From Butyricimonas sp. Marseille-P3923 (lineage in GTDB: Bacteria > Bacteroidota > Bacteroidia > Bacteroidales > Marinifilaceae), in contig NZ_FXXL01000007.1 of the NCBI RefSeq assembly GCF_900184685.1, forward strand, positions 1,302,001 to 1,366,000: a DNA stretch of 64,000 bases. Direction: 5' to 3'. Every line of letters starts with the position of its first letter. Within the stretch, counting starts at the first letter, position 1. This document shows, in pieces, positions 28,563-37,966 of the stretch. The translations under genes and the position numbers were made by a program. Under the pieces are notes generated by a model, which did not search any database, was not told the DNA's origin, and was given only the letters and a program-made list of their open reading frames with translations.

Positions 28563-30020
28563 ATGAATAAACTATATTACATATTATCGCTGTGTTTCCT
28601 TTGGATGGGATGTAGTGATTTCCTTGAATACAAGGATCAAGATAAAATAATACCCCGCGAGTTAAAACACTTTGACGAACTGGTATATGGAGAAATAATA
28701 AAGAAAACAAGCGGAAGCGAGATGAAGGCGTTGGATTTTATGACGGATGACATCATGAGTGTTGTCTTACCCATAGAAGGATCATCCAGTAGAAGGGATA
28801 GCCGAAGCGAATTTTTCGGTTATTTCACATGGGCAAAAAACAACCAGTTAGATATGGAACAACGAGAAAGAAATGATAATAACTGGGCGTTTTTCTATAA
28901 TAAAATCCTGAGATGCAACATTCTGGAAAATGATGTCAGCCAATTCGAGGAAGATCACGACCGGGTAAAAACACGTCTATTAGGAGAACTGACATTCATG
29001 CGAGCATTGGCATATTATTACCTAGTAAATATATACGGTGAGCCCTACGAAAATAAAGAACAAGCCAAGAAAGCGTTGGGAGTTCCTATTAACACGGCAA
29101 TCAGTATCGAGAAAAAAGTATATACAAGGGCAAAATTGCAGGAGGTATACGACTTAATTGAAAAAGATCTGCTACAAGCAATCGATTTATTGAAAGCAGG
29201 CGATCAAGAAAATTCCATATTCCGACCTAACGTGAACGCAGCTTACCTTTTTCTGTCCAGAATTTATTTGCAGCAGAAAAGGTGGGAGGATGCCAAGAAG
29301 ATGTCTTCAACCCTAATAACAGAAAGCGGTGCAACGATTGAAACCTTGGAAAACATGTCAAAATATATCGCCAATGGAATAACTTTGTACAATAATTCCA
29401 ACAAAAGTATTTTATTTTCATGGGGAAGACGTGATAATAGTCCTCTTTCAACATCAACTTCTGAAGCAGGTCATTGGGAAGTCAGCCAAGATTTACGCAA
29501 TTTATACGTAAAAAAAGATAATGCTGAAGATATTCGGGCTACAGCATTTTTTGATAAATACAAACCCTATTATCCCAAGAAATATTATATTTTCACGAGG
29601 AGTTGCAATGATTGGTGTTATCGAATAGAAGAAGCTTATCTAAACCGGGCTGAAGCCTGCATTGAATTAGGTGGAACGGAGAATATCGAACAAGCGATGA
29701 GGGATATAAATAGTATTCGCCGTTCACGTATAAAAGGTGACTATGAAAAAAACACGAATGATGCGGAAGAAGCTAGAAAAATTATGCGGGAGGAAAAGAG
29801 AATGGAATTTTGTTTCGAGGATTGCAGGTGGTTCGATATTCGCCGTTGGAAAATAGAGATAACTCATAAATTCCAAGACCTAAATGCCCCCTTGGCCGCG
29901 GACACCTATGTCCTTACAGCCGGAAATCCGAATTACATTTTAAGTCTTCCACTGGACGTTCAAGACAAGAATTTTGAAATTGAGAACTTTGAACGGGTTG
30001 AAACCTTAGTTAGCAAATAA
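28563..30020 (+). CDS. SusD/RagB-type surface lipoprotein, locus 1
   Basis: Ligand-binding lid of the SusC transporter (485 aa). The signal peptide ends at a lipobox (LWMGC, Cys17), followed by SDFLEYKDQDKIIP. TPR-like helices typical of SusD include RLLGELTFMRALAYYYLVNIYGEPY. The C-terminal end contains YRIEEAYLNRAEACIELGG and the family signature REEKRMEFCFEDCRWFDIRRW. It starts eleven bases after susC. The ligand cannot be read from sequence; the metzincin context suggests peptides. Confidence 0.93.
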   Translation: MNKLYYILSLCFLWMGCSDFLEYKDQDKIIPRELKHFDELVYGEIIKKTSGSEMKALDFMTDDIMSVVLPIEGSSSRRDSRSEFFGYFTWAKNNQLDMEQRERNDNNWAFFYNKILRCNILENDVSQFEEDHDRVKTRLLGELTFMRALAYYYLVNIYGEPYENKEQAKKALGVPINTAISIEKKVYTRAKLQEVYDLIEKDLLQAIDLLKAGDQENSIFRPNVNAAYLFLSRIYLQQKRWEDAKKMSSTLITESGATIETLENMSKYIANGITLYNNSNKSILFSWGRRDNSPLSTSTSEAGHWEVSQDLRNLYVKKDNAEDIRATAFFDKYKPYYPKKYYIFTRSCNDWCYRIEEAYLNRAEACIELGGTENIEQAMRDINSIRRSRIKGDYEKNTNDAEEARKIMREEKRMEFCFEDCRWFDIRRWKIEITHKFQDLNAPLAADTYVLTAGNPNYILSLPLDVQDKNFEIENFERVETLVSK

Positions 30021-30035
30021 TTAAAACAGAATACG

Positions 30036-30920
30036 ATGAAATATTATCAATTCTTATTAATCATCATACTTGGTATCAGTTTCTATAATTGTTACGAAGA
30101 AGCTCCTATTGTTGCCGAAGAAATTCCTTACAAAAGGGTACAGATGTATGATACAAATTCTACTGACAAGGTATTGAATTTCGTGTCACGATATTACTAC
30201 AAATACAACCGTTTTTTTATAACAGATCCGGATTCATCTGATTACTTGTACAATTTCAGTTCAAAAAATGAATCCCTTGAATTCAATTACCCGAAGCAGG
30301 AGCAAGAGCATTTATGGAAAGGGATTGAAATGATGCAGAAATTAGTACTAGACGCGTATCCCGAAGAATTTATTCGTAAACATTTCCCGTATAGTATTAT
30401 TCTTGCCGATGATGCCATCGCCGATCCGGCTCTTCTTGAAACAGAAGTTTTATCTTGTATAGGGCGTTACTTCTGCATTTTTTCCATTCAAGATTTGGGA
30501 CAAATGAGTTTTAATGAAAAAGCCGTAGCCAGTTCAAAGTCACACGAAACATTATGGAGATATATCGGGATGTATGATAAGGGAATCAATATCCCCGATG
30601 AATTTTATCAATACGGAGAGTCCTTACTTCTGTACGGTCAACTTATACAGGATGAAAAACTGGAATATTTATATGAAGAGGAAGCTCGTTATGAATTAGG
30701 ATTTCCCCGCATGTTTTTATTCTATGATATTATTCCCGTGTTTCCGTACAAAGGAGAAGATATCGGCTACTGGATAAGTTTCTTGATCGACACGCCCGAT
30801 GACGAACTCCAAGTCCTATTAAAAAAATATGAAGTCATGCAAATTAAATACGATCTCTTGACCAAAGCACTGAAAGAGATGGGTATCGATTACAAGAAAT
30901 TAAGATACACGGAAAAATAA
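30036..30920 (+). CDS. Mx1-like lipoprotein without HExxH, locus 1
   Basis: 294-aa protein with a signal peptide and a Cys at the expected lipobox place (SFYNC, Cys19). Its layout follows the putative zinc-binding metallopeptidase lipoproteins (Peptidase_Mx1) often found next to SusD: YYYKYNRFFITDPDSSDYLYNF, then FPYSIILADD, then a C-terminal helix ending MGIDYKKLRY. Where that family has HHEFAHILHQ, this protein reads SHETLWRYIG with no HExxH. It is therefore predicted not to be a peptidase, and may act as a binding subunit of the SusC/SusD complex. The family assignment is by remembered pattern, not by search. Confidence 0.72.
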   Translation: MKYYQFLLIIILGISFYNCYEEAPIVAEEIPYKRVQMYDTNSTDKVLNFVSRYYYKYNRFFITDPDSSDYLYNFSSKNESLEFNYPKQEQEHLWKGIEMMQKLVLDAYPEEFIRKHFPYSIILADDAIADPALLETEVLSCIGRYFCIFSIQDLGQMSFNEKAVASSKSHETLWRYIGMYDKGINIPDEFYQYGESLLLYGQLIQDEKLEYLYEEEARYELGFPRMFLFYDIIPVFPYKGEDIGYWISFLIDTPDDELQVLLKKYEVMQIKYDLLTKALKEMGIDYKKLRYTEK

Positions 30921-30960
30921 AAGTAAAACACACAATTATATTTTAAATAAATCTTTAATA

Positions 30961-33624
30961 ATGAGAAAACTGTATGTTGTGCTACTAATAGTAGCCCTAG
31001 GAACTTCTTGCCTTTTCGCGAACGGGGCAGAACGGAAAAAGAAAAAATCGAAATCCACGGAACAAGTGGAGAAAAAAGAGGAGAAACCGCAGAGTAAGTA
31101 TGACAAATTCATGAAGAAATCCGGTTTACAAACAATAAAAGGAGAATTTCTTACTTTTCACCGGGAGGGAGAAAAAATTTACATGGAATATCCTGTAAAG
31201 AACATGGGGAAAGAAGTTCTTTTGGGTAGTACTCTTTCCAAGGTCGGTAACCCGCAATTCGCGAACGTCGGATACAAAACGAATAACCCTTTACACTTAC
31301 GTGTGGATTTACAGGATTCAACCGTCGTATTCAGTTTCCCGAACATGCTTGCCGTTTGTACATCGAATGACAAGAATATGCTTCAGGCTCTGGAAAAAAA
31401 TTACATGGACATGGAATACAAGCGTTTTCCCATGGAAGCGTATAATGCCGATAGTACGGCGGTCATATTTAACGCGACCGATTTATTCAAGAATGATGAC
31501 GTATCTCCATTTTCAAGGGCTGAAGGTATTAGCATTTCGAAAGGCAAGACCGGAAAACCTTACTTCGGCAAGATGAAAGTATTTGATGACAACGCTTCAA
31601 TTGAATTATATCAAAATCTCGATCTTTCCATCAATTTCATGATGATGAGTTTCTCGCTCGGTGACATAGCAAGCTGTTCTACCATTTCCATGATCTTGTT
31701 ACCGGAAGGAAAAATGAAGCCCAGAATCCAAGATTCCCGCGTCGGGGTATTCCCTACATACGGGCATAATTTATTAGGATTCTTTAAAATTGATCTGGCT
31801 CAGAAGGAAGATGGTTTACGGGGATACGCGCTAGCTAACCGTTGGCGTCTGGAGCCTTCCGATATGGAAGCGTGGAAAAGAGGAGAACTGGTTGAACCGG
31901 TGAAGCCAATTGTCTGGTACGTGGATAATACATTCCCCGAAGAATGGAAACCGGCCATTCGTAAAGCTGTTTTAAGGTGGAACCCCGCATTCGAGAAGAT
32001 CGGGTTCAAAAATGTAATGCAAGTGCATGATTTCCCTGTTAATGATACAACCTTTGACCCGGATAATCTAAAATACTCGTGTATCCGTTATTCTCCTTGC
32101 CCTACACCCAATGCGATGGGTCCGAGCTGGGTAGACCCTACCACCGGAGAGATTTTAAACGCTTCCGTGATCGTGTATAATGATATCGTGAAATTGAACA
32201 ACCAGTGGCGTTTTATCCAAACGGCACAAATCGACCCGCGGGTAAGGGCAAAGAAGATGCCGAAGGAGATCATGGACGAATCCATTGAATACGTGATCGC
32301 TCACGAGATAGGACATACATTAGGATTAATGCATAACATGGCTGCCTCAAGTGCCTATCCGGTAGATTCTTTACGTTCCGCTTCATTCACTCAAAAATAC
32401 GGAACGACTCCTTCCATCATGGACTACGCCCGATACAATTACGTGGCGCAGCCGGGGGATAAAGGGGTAAAATTAACCCCACCGGCTTTGGGCGTTTATG
32501 ACGAATACGTGATCAAGTGGTTGTACACGCCTATTCCGGAGGCCACGAATATGTGGGAAGAAGTAGAGATTGCCGGACGGTGGATTGACGAGAAAGCAAA
32601 TGATCCCCGTTTTCGTTATGGACGTCAGCAAATCGACGGACGTTACGATCCTAGCAGCCTCGAGGAAGATTTGGGCGACGATCCGGTTAAAGCCGGGACT
32701 TACGGAATAAAAAATCTGAAATATATCCTTTCTCACATGAACGAATGGATTGACGAGAAGGGGGATACCCGTCACCGAAGCGGAATGTACGAAGAAATTC
32801 TTAACCAGTATTTCCGTTATTTGGGTAACGTGATGTACCAGATTGGCGGGATTCATTTATCACAGGTAAAAGAAGGCACCGGTACGATGAAACCGGCACA
32901 GCCTTTGCCTCGTTCCATGCAAAAAAATTCCTTGAATTGGATTTTGCGCGAACTTCGGAATTGTACATGGATTAATGCCCCGAAATTGACTGAAAACTTC
33001 GACTTGCACACGAATAGCTCGTCGAAAATAGCTTTTGCTATATCTAAAAGTCTGTTGACAACCATTCCGCAAAATGTTACACTGGCTTCCCATATTGCCA
33101 AAGAAAAAGACGCATACACAATCAGAGAATATTACGATGATTTGTATGTAGGAGTATTTGCCTCGACGATTCAAGGGCGCAAATTGACATTGGAAGACAA
33201 AATACTTCAGCGTGCTATTATTGATGCCGCTCTTAAAGAGGTGGAGAAAAGTAAAAAAGGAAATTCCTTTTTCACAGACAAAACGGCGAACGTGTCTTCT
33301 TTACCATCCATAGAAGAGATAGAAGCGTATGGGTTAGCTCCCGAACTCAATTTCCCTTTCACCCGTGCACGGTTGATGGACATCGAGGAACAATACGGCA
33401 AGGGAAGTGTTGCCGCCATTTGTCTTAAAAAATTCGGGGAAATGGCTCCCATGTTTCAAGATGAAGTAAAAATAAACGTGATTAGTGAAATTCCGGCTTA
33501 TCAAACCAAGATCCTAAAAAAGGCTCAAACTTTAGTGAAAAGTAAACTTGCTTTCGCTCACAGGGATGATAAAGCACATTATGAACTCTTATTACTTCGT
33601 GTCGAGAATATGTTGAAAAATTAA
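30961..33624 (+). CDS. secreted zinc metalloprotease (metzincin, DUF5117/DUF5118 type), locus 1
   Basis: Large exported protease of 887 aa. A signal peptide (LYVVLLIVALGTSCLFA) is followed by a Lys-rich linker, then N-terminal domains of the DUF5118/DUF5117 kind to about residue 330. The catalytic metzincin domain carries HEIGHTLGLMH (His448, His452, His458 bind zinc; Glu449 catalytic). A Met-turn-like SIMDYARYNYVAQPGD lies about 35 residues later. It is the last gene of locus 1 and converges with its paralogue at 33685. All catalytic residues are present, so it should be active. Confidence 0.9.
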   Translation: MRKLYVVLLIVALGTSCLFANGAERKKKKSKSTEQVEKKEEKPQSKYDKFMKKSGLQTIKGEFLTFHREGEKIYMEYPVKNMGKEVLLGSTLSKVGNPQFANVGYKTNNPLHLRVDLQDSTVVFSFPNMLAVCTSNDKNMLQALEKNYMDMEYKRFPMEAYNADSTAVIFNATDLFKNDDVSPFSRAEGISISKGKTGKPYFGKMKVFDDNASIELYQNLDLSINFMMMSFSLGDIASCSTISMILLPEGKMKPRIQDSRVGVFPTYGHNLLGFFKIDLAQKEDGLRGYALANRWRLEPSDMEAWKRGELVEPVKPIVWYVDNTFPEEWKPAIRKAVLRWNPAFEKIGFKNVMQVHDFPVNDTTFDPDNLKYSCIRYSPCPTPNAMGPSWVDPTTGEILNASVIVYNDIVKLNNQWRFIQTAQIDPRVRAKKMPKEIMDESIEYVIAHEIGHTLGLMHNMAASSAYPVDSLRSASFTQKYGTTPSIMDYARYNYVAQPGDKGVKLTPPALGVYDEYVIKWLYTPIPEATNMWEEVEIAGRWIDEKANDPRFRYGRQQIDGRYDPSSLEEDLGDDPVKAGTYGIKNLKYILSHMNEWIDEKGDTRHRSGMYEEILNQYFRYLGNVMYQIGGIHLSQVKEGTGTMKPAQPLPRSMQKNSLNWILRELRNCTWINAPKLTENFDLHTNSSSKIAFAISKSLLTTIPQNVTLASHIAKEKDAYTIREYYDDLYVGVFASTIQGRKLTLEDKILQRAIIDAALKEVEKSKKGNSFFTDKTANVSSLPSIEEIEAYGLAPELNFPFTRARLMDIEEQYGKGSVAAICLKKFGEMAPMFQDEVKINVISEIPAYQTKILKKAQTLVKSKLAFAHRDDKAHYELLLLRVENMLKN

Positions 33625-33628
33625 TCTC

Positions 33629-33662
33629 AAAGGGCAAACGCATTTTCACGCGTTTGCCCTTT
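33629..33662. terminator. shared terminator hairpin between the converging metzincin genes
   Basis: A perfect 13-bp stem (AAAGGGCAAACGC, 33629-33641, with GCGTTTGCCCTTT, 33650-33662) has an 8-base loop, placed five bases after the stop of the plus-strand gene and 22 bases from the stop of the minus-strand gene. T-rich ends are short on both sides. Confidence 0.7.
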
Positions 33663-33684
33663 CTATCACACATATTCACACGGA

Positions 33685-36240
33685 TCAATCAAACAGATAA
33701 TTCAATTTCAAGACCAATAAACGATAATGTTCACGGGTCTTATCATTTCCCGTATTCGATCTCGCTTTAGCCGTCTGGTAAGCTTTGCGTAAATACTTCA
33801 TCACCACCGGACGCTTGTTTGTTCTGTCAATTCTCGGGCTCAAAACAATTTCACTCAAAGGATCCACCGGATTAAAACTATGGGATTCACAATACGCGTG
33901 GCAACTACAAGTCGTTTCCATAGCGTAATCAGTCAAAGCCTTGCCACTACCCGCGCTTTTAAACTCTCCTTTATCCATAAACTCTTTCAAATTATCCACG
34001 AAAGAATTTTGAAAAGCCATGTCACACAACCGTAAACTTCCCCCCTTGCGAGAGAACATGTAGTCATAGATAATATTCAAATAATCATCTATCGTGAACA
34101 CGTTCTTCTCGTCGATCTCGTTCAACTGAAGGCGTCCAAGGAACTCGCGAGTCAACATTTCACTGAAGAATTGCGTTTGTTGCACGTAGGGCTTTGCCGT
34201 AGGGCCCACTATAGCCGTAACTTTATCATTCACGATCCAGTTAGGCAAATCGTTCAAATTCTTCAACACGAACGTCAAAGCCTCCAACTGTTTATTTTTA
34301 GGCACGTATTGATACAATTGCACGTTATTATCATCAAACCCTTTAGGATTAACGTACATCCCTCCCACGTTTACCATAGCATGGTTCATAAAGCGGAAAA
34401 ATTGCTCTATAATTTCCTTGTAGGTACCCTCAACAGCCGCGTATCCCTCGTCATTCACGGCCATCCAATCCACGAAATTAGCCGTAACATACTTCAGATT
34501 CTTCAACCCGTAGGTATTCGCCTTGATCACATCATCACTCAAATCCTCGGCTTGAGAACGCGGGTCAAAATTAAACTGGAAAACCTGTTGCCCGTAGAAA
34601 CACATTTTGTTCCCGATTTGCTCTTTAATCCATGCCCGCAAAGTCGCTTTCTCGTCATCCGGGTTCTTCACGTTCGGCAATACCTGATACCCGTACTTAA
34701 TAGCAAATTTATCATACTCCCCAACCAACGGCGGCGTTAATTTCACCCCTTTCTCCATGTCACCGGGCTGTGCCACGTAATTGAAGCGGGCGTAGTCCAT
34801 GATGGAGGGAGTCGTACCGTATTTTTGAGTAAATTCGGGATCTCTTAGCTTCTCCACCGGATAGGCAGCCGATGCCCCGAAATTATGCATCAACCCAAGC
34901 GTGTGCCCGATCTCGTGTGCCGCCACGTAACGCATTGCTTCCCCCATGTTCTCGTCGGTCATCACCGGACAACGCACGGAAGGATCTACCGCCGCGGTCT
35001 GAATCATCCGCCACTTGTTCAACAAAGTCACCACCCCATACCACGAAATCACATCTCCACACAAAATCTCTCCCGAACGGGGATCTATCCAAGAGGGTCC
35101 CATGGAATTTTCTCTCGCGGAAGCCACGAAACGATAGCAATTATAATGAATATCATCCGGATCAAAATTAGGATCATCCGTCGGGTAATCTTTCACCACG
35201 ATCGCGTTCTTGAACCCGATAGCCTCGAAAGCGATATTCCAATCCGCGATACCCAACTTCACGTATTTTCTCCACTTCTCCGGGATAGCCGGATCCACGT
35301 ACCACACGATCGGTTTTACCGGCTCAACCAACTCTCCCGCCAAATATTTTTCCATATCCTTAGGTTGCAAATCCCAACGATTGATAATCCCGTAACGTTG
35401 CAACTGATCCTGATTCTCGTCAAACAAAAAACGGGTTTCCTCAAAAAATCCGACACGCTCATCCGAATAACGGGGAGTCATCGGCTTCTCCGGCAAAATA
35501 ACAATATTACGAGCCTCGATTGTGGTCAAGGGACCTTCCTTGTCTGTCGTGTAAGTCATCATACTTTTCACGATAACATTATCCTCGAATGCCTTAAACT
35601 CCTCGATTCTGGAACGATCACTCTGGAACGTACCCCCGAATGGCACAAACGCACGCACTTCTGCCGGAAGATCCGGAAACGGGGAAAATTCTGCGATAGA
35701 AGACAAGAACAACGAAGTTGCATCAATCACGCAGCTACTGGAATCCTTGGATAATACCTCTATTTTAAAGGCCTTCCAAATCGGCGGGTTACTATGTCTT
35801 TTGTATGCCTCGTACATCTCCGAATCCTCCTTGCACTCGTACCTCAAATGCGGGAAATGAATATACACCTTATTCTCATCACACGAAAAAGTAATCAATA
35901 GCGGATCCCTATTAATGGTTCCCGGATCAATCTGCCACGTGCGACTCGTCGAGGAAACACGAGAACTGATCAAGAAATCCCGGTTCATGATAGCCTTCGG
36001 AATCTCCAGATAAATCTTATCCTTCTTCTTGATCACGTTAAACATCCCCTCTTTCACCTCGGCATCCTTCATGAATTTTTCATACTCACTCGTTGACGTG
36101 GCTTTCGAAGTGGAGTCTTTCGACTCCACCTGCTCCTTTGCCGCCTTCTTTTTCTTCTTCTTTCCCCACTCTCCACCGGCAGCATTCACACTAGCAACAC
36201 TAAAACACAGTAAAATAACAATATACAATACTTTATTCAT
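33685..36240 (-). CDS. secreted zinc metalloprotease (metzincin, DUF5117/DUF5118 type), locus 2
   Basis: 851-aa paralogue of the protease at 30961, with the same build: signal peptide (VLYIVILLCFSVASVNA), Lys-rich linker (WGKKKKKKAAKEQVE), DUF5118/DUF5117-like region, and a metzincin domain with HEIGHTLGLMH (His442, His446, His452). A Met-turn-like SIMDYARFNYVAQPGD follows. The C-terminal third differs most, including a Cys-containing METTCSCHAYCESH stretch not seen in locus 1. The base composition is closer to the housekeeping genes than that of the AT-rich gene upstream. Confidence 0.9.
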   Translation of the reverse strand: MNKVLYIVILLCFSVASVNAAGGEWGKKKKKKAAKEQVESKDSTSKATSTSEYEKFMKDAEVKEGMFNVIKKKDKIYLEIPKAIMNRDFLISSRVSSTSRTWQIDPGTINRDPLLITFSCDENKVYIHFPHLRYECKEDSEMYEAYKRHSNPPIWKAFKIEVLSKDSSSCVIDATSLFLSSIAEFSPFPDLPAEVRAFVPFGGTFQSDRSRIEEFKAFEDNVIVKSMMTYTTDKEGPLTTIEARNIVILPEKPMTPRYSDERVGFFEETRFLFDENQDQLQRYGIINRWDLQPKDMEKYLAGELVEPVKPIVWYVDPAIPEKWRKYVKLGIADWNIAFEAIGFKNAIVVKDYPTDDPNFDPDDIHYNCYRFVASARENSMGPSWIDPRSGEILCGDVISWYGVVTLLNKWRMIQTAAVDPSVRCPVMTDENMGEAMRYVAAHEIGHTLGLMHNFGASAAYPVEKLRDPEFTQKYGTTPSIMDYARFNYVAQPGDMEKGVKLTPPLVGEYDKFAIKYGYQVLPNVKNPDDEKATLRAWIKEQIGNKMCFYGQQVFQFNFDPRSQAEDLSDDVIKANTYGLKNLKYVTANFVDWMAVNDEGYAAVEGTYKEIIEQFFRFMNHAMVNVGGMYVNPKGFDDNNVQLYQYVPKNKQLEALTFVLKNLNDLPNWIVNDKVTAIVGPTAKPYVQQTQFFSEMLTREFLGRLQLNEIDEKNVFTIDDYLNIIYDYMFSRKGGSLRLCDMAFQNSFVDNLKEFMDKGEFKSAGSGKALTDYAMETTCSCHAYCESHSFNPVDPLSEIVLSPRIDRTNKRPVVMKYLRKAYQTAKARSNTGNDKTREHYRLLVLKLNYLFD

Positions 36241-36256
36241 AACATCTATTTAAAAA

Positions 36257-37849
36257 TTACTTTATTATATCTTCTTCATTCGAGATTCTATCACTATACC
36301 AACCTTTTACAAATTGATCCCCCATTATAGGATAACCTCCCCTTTTCAACTTAAATATCTCTATATCACAATTCATCATTTGAAACAACTTCATAACTTG
36401 ATATATTTTTTTTTCATAATCATTCTCAAATGCATAATGATATTCTTTTCCTTTGTAAGTAATAGTTTTATCTACTACAATATCATAAATATTAAATTCA
36501 AGATTGTCTAATCTATAAGGATATTCAGTATCACTTAACGCTTCTCCCAGTACTCCAAGTCTTCCCATTGATACCAAAGCATAAACATCACGTTCTAACA
36601 CAAAATATGCAAAAAGAGGTCCTATAAAACTTTCAGGATATCCTTTTGCCTGTTCTCTTCTTAATACATTATTTACATTTTTTGCAAAGCTATAAATATC
36701 AACAAGATCAAAAGTACATTTCATATTTGTATGTAACACATAAACACCCGTGAAATCAGAAACATCATAAGGTTCTGTGTATGGTCTATCTATATCTTTT
36801 CCTAAAGGTCCCCCAGACCTATTCCAATTATAAAGAATACAATAATTTACGTCATGACTTAAATTTTCAAGATACGATTCTATTTTTTGTTCATTCCAAC
36901 AATACATAATATAATCTTGATATTCAAATATACCCCATGCTGGCGTTAATTCTTTATAGCATATACATGGATATCGTCCACACTTTTTACAACAAATACA
37001 ACTTATATTTGTTTTCCCACATTGTGGACATATATGATAACAAATACATGGATTTTCACCACAAGAAGGACAAGCATTAGGATTTTTCTTCAATTCTCCA
37101 ATTTCTTTCCACCTATTACTAGTATAATACCAATAAAATCCATCATTTAAGCATCTATTTATATTATGCACATCACGCTCGGCAGCAGAAACATCACTTC
37201 CATCAAATATGGGTGATATATTAATATTTTCAGCAAGTAAAAGATTTATTAATCCATGTTTTTGCAATTTCAACCATTCACCACTTGGTCTTGCTTTCTT
37301 ATCTTGAAATACAACAAAAACCCTTTGAACACCAAAAACACCATAAGTCCCTGATAGAAATGAAGCAATATCATTCCTTATATCATCAGGATTTTTCATC
37401 AACTCATAAATTTTATTCACAAAAGTCTTATCATAGAAATCCCACGCTCTTTTCCAACAATCTTCGATCTTTTCATTTAGTAAACATCTCGATTGCATCA
37501 CAAGTTCTGTATCCACGTACTTAACAATATACAATGAAAGATCTGAACAAGAAAGTTTCTTGGAATAATAACTAACCAAAGAGCGAATTGTATCGGCTTT
37601 TAAACATTGTTCTGATAATTCTTCATCCTCACAAGAGTAAATAGCATCCCGATTCTCCTTATACAAAGCTGCGAGATATTGAAAATCATTGCGTTTTATA
37701 AGCGAATCATAAACTTCAATATCAATGTTATCAAACATTCTATTATCGAAATTCTCTAATTCGTTTTCTCTCTCTAGATCGTTCATATTTTCTCTATGGC
37801 AAGCATAAAAGAAAAATAGAAAAACAATTAATAATACAAACTTAACCAT
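36257..37849 (-). CDS. AT-rich lipoprotein with a twelve-cysteine cluster, unknown function
   Basis: 530-aa protein not recognised as any family. A hydrophobic signal ends in a lipobox (FFFYAC, Cys17). At residues 260-297 twelve cysteines form three imperfect CxxCGxxPCxC units (CPSCGENPCICY, CPQCGKTNISCICC, KKCGRYPCICY), which suggests zinc binding. The flanking parts are acidic and aromatic with no obvious enzyme motif. The gene is much richer in A+T than its neighbours and has no counterpart in locus 1. A terminator-like hairpin separates it from the Mx1-like gene, so it may have its own promoter. Recent acquisition is likely but inferred. Confidence 0.75.
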   Translation of the reverse strand: MVKFVLLIVFLFFFYACHRENMNDLERENELENFDNRMFDNIDIEVYDSLIKRNDFQYLAALYKENRDAIYSCEDEELSEQCLKADTIRSLVSYYSKKLSCSDLSLYIVKYVDTELVMQSRCLLNEKIEDCWKRAWDFYDKTFVNKIYELMKNPDDIRNDIASFLSGTYGVFGVQRVFVVFQDKKARPSGEWLKLQKHGLINLLLAENINISPIFDGSDVSAAERDVHNINRCLNDGFYWYYTSNRWKEIGELKKNPNACPSCGENPCICYHICPQCGKTNISCICCKKCGRYPCICYKELTPAWGIFEYQDYIMYCWNEQKIESYLENLSHDVNYCILYNWNRSGGPLGKDIDRPYTEPYDVSDFTGVYVLHTNMKCTFDLVDIYSFAKNVNNVLRREQAKGYPESFIGPLFAYFVLERDVYALVSMGRLGVLGEALSDTEYPYRLDNLEFNIYDIVVDKTITYKGKEYHYAFENDYEKKIYQVMKLFQMMNCDIEIFKLKRGGYPIMGDQFVKGWYSDRISNEEDIIK

Positions 37850-37930
37850 AAAACTGTTATTAAGATTCTAAATCAAATAAAAGTAATACACCATAAACAA
37901 TATAAATGTATCATTTTGAAGAGAGCAAAT

Positions 37931-37958
37931 TTCAGGTGGAATTTAGATTCCACCTGAA
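37931..37958 (-). terminator. terminator-like hairpin behind the locus 2 Mx1-like gene
   Basis: A perfect 12-bp stem (TTCAGGTGGAAT / ATTCCACCTGAA) with a 4-base loop, nine bases past the stop codon on the minus strand. The stem is followed by ATTT and only a weak T run. Confidence 0.65.
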
Positions 37959-37966
37959 CCATATAA

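Noticed and set aside
34171-35754. Several plus-strand frames of 60-289 codons across the locus 2 metzincin gene
   Set aside because: All lie opposite a complete protease with intact motifs; His/Arg/Pro-rich content marks them as shadows.
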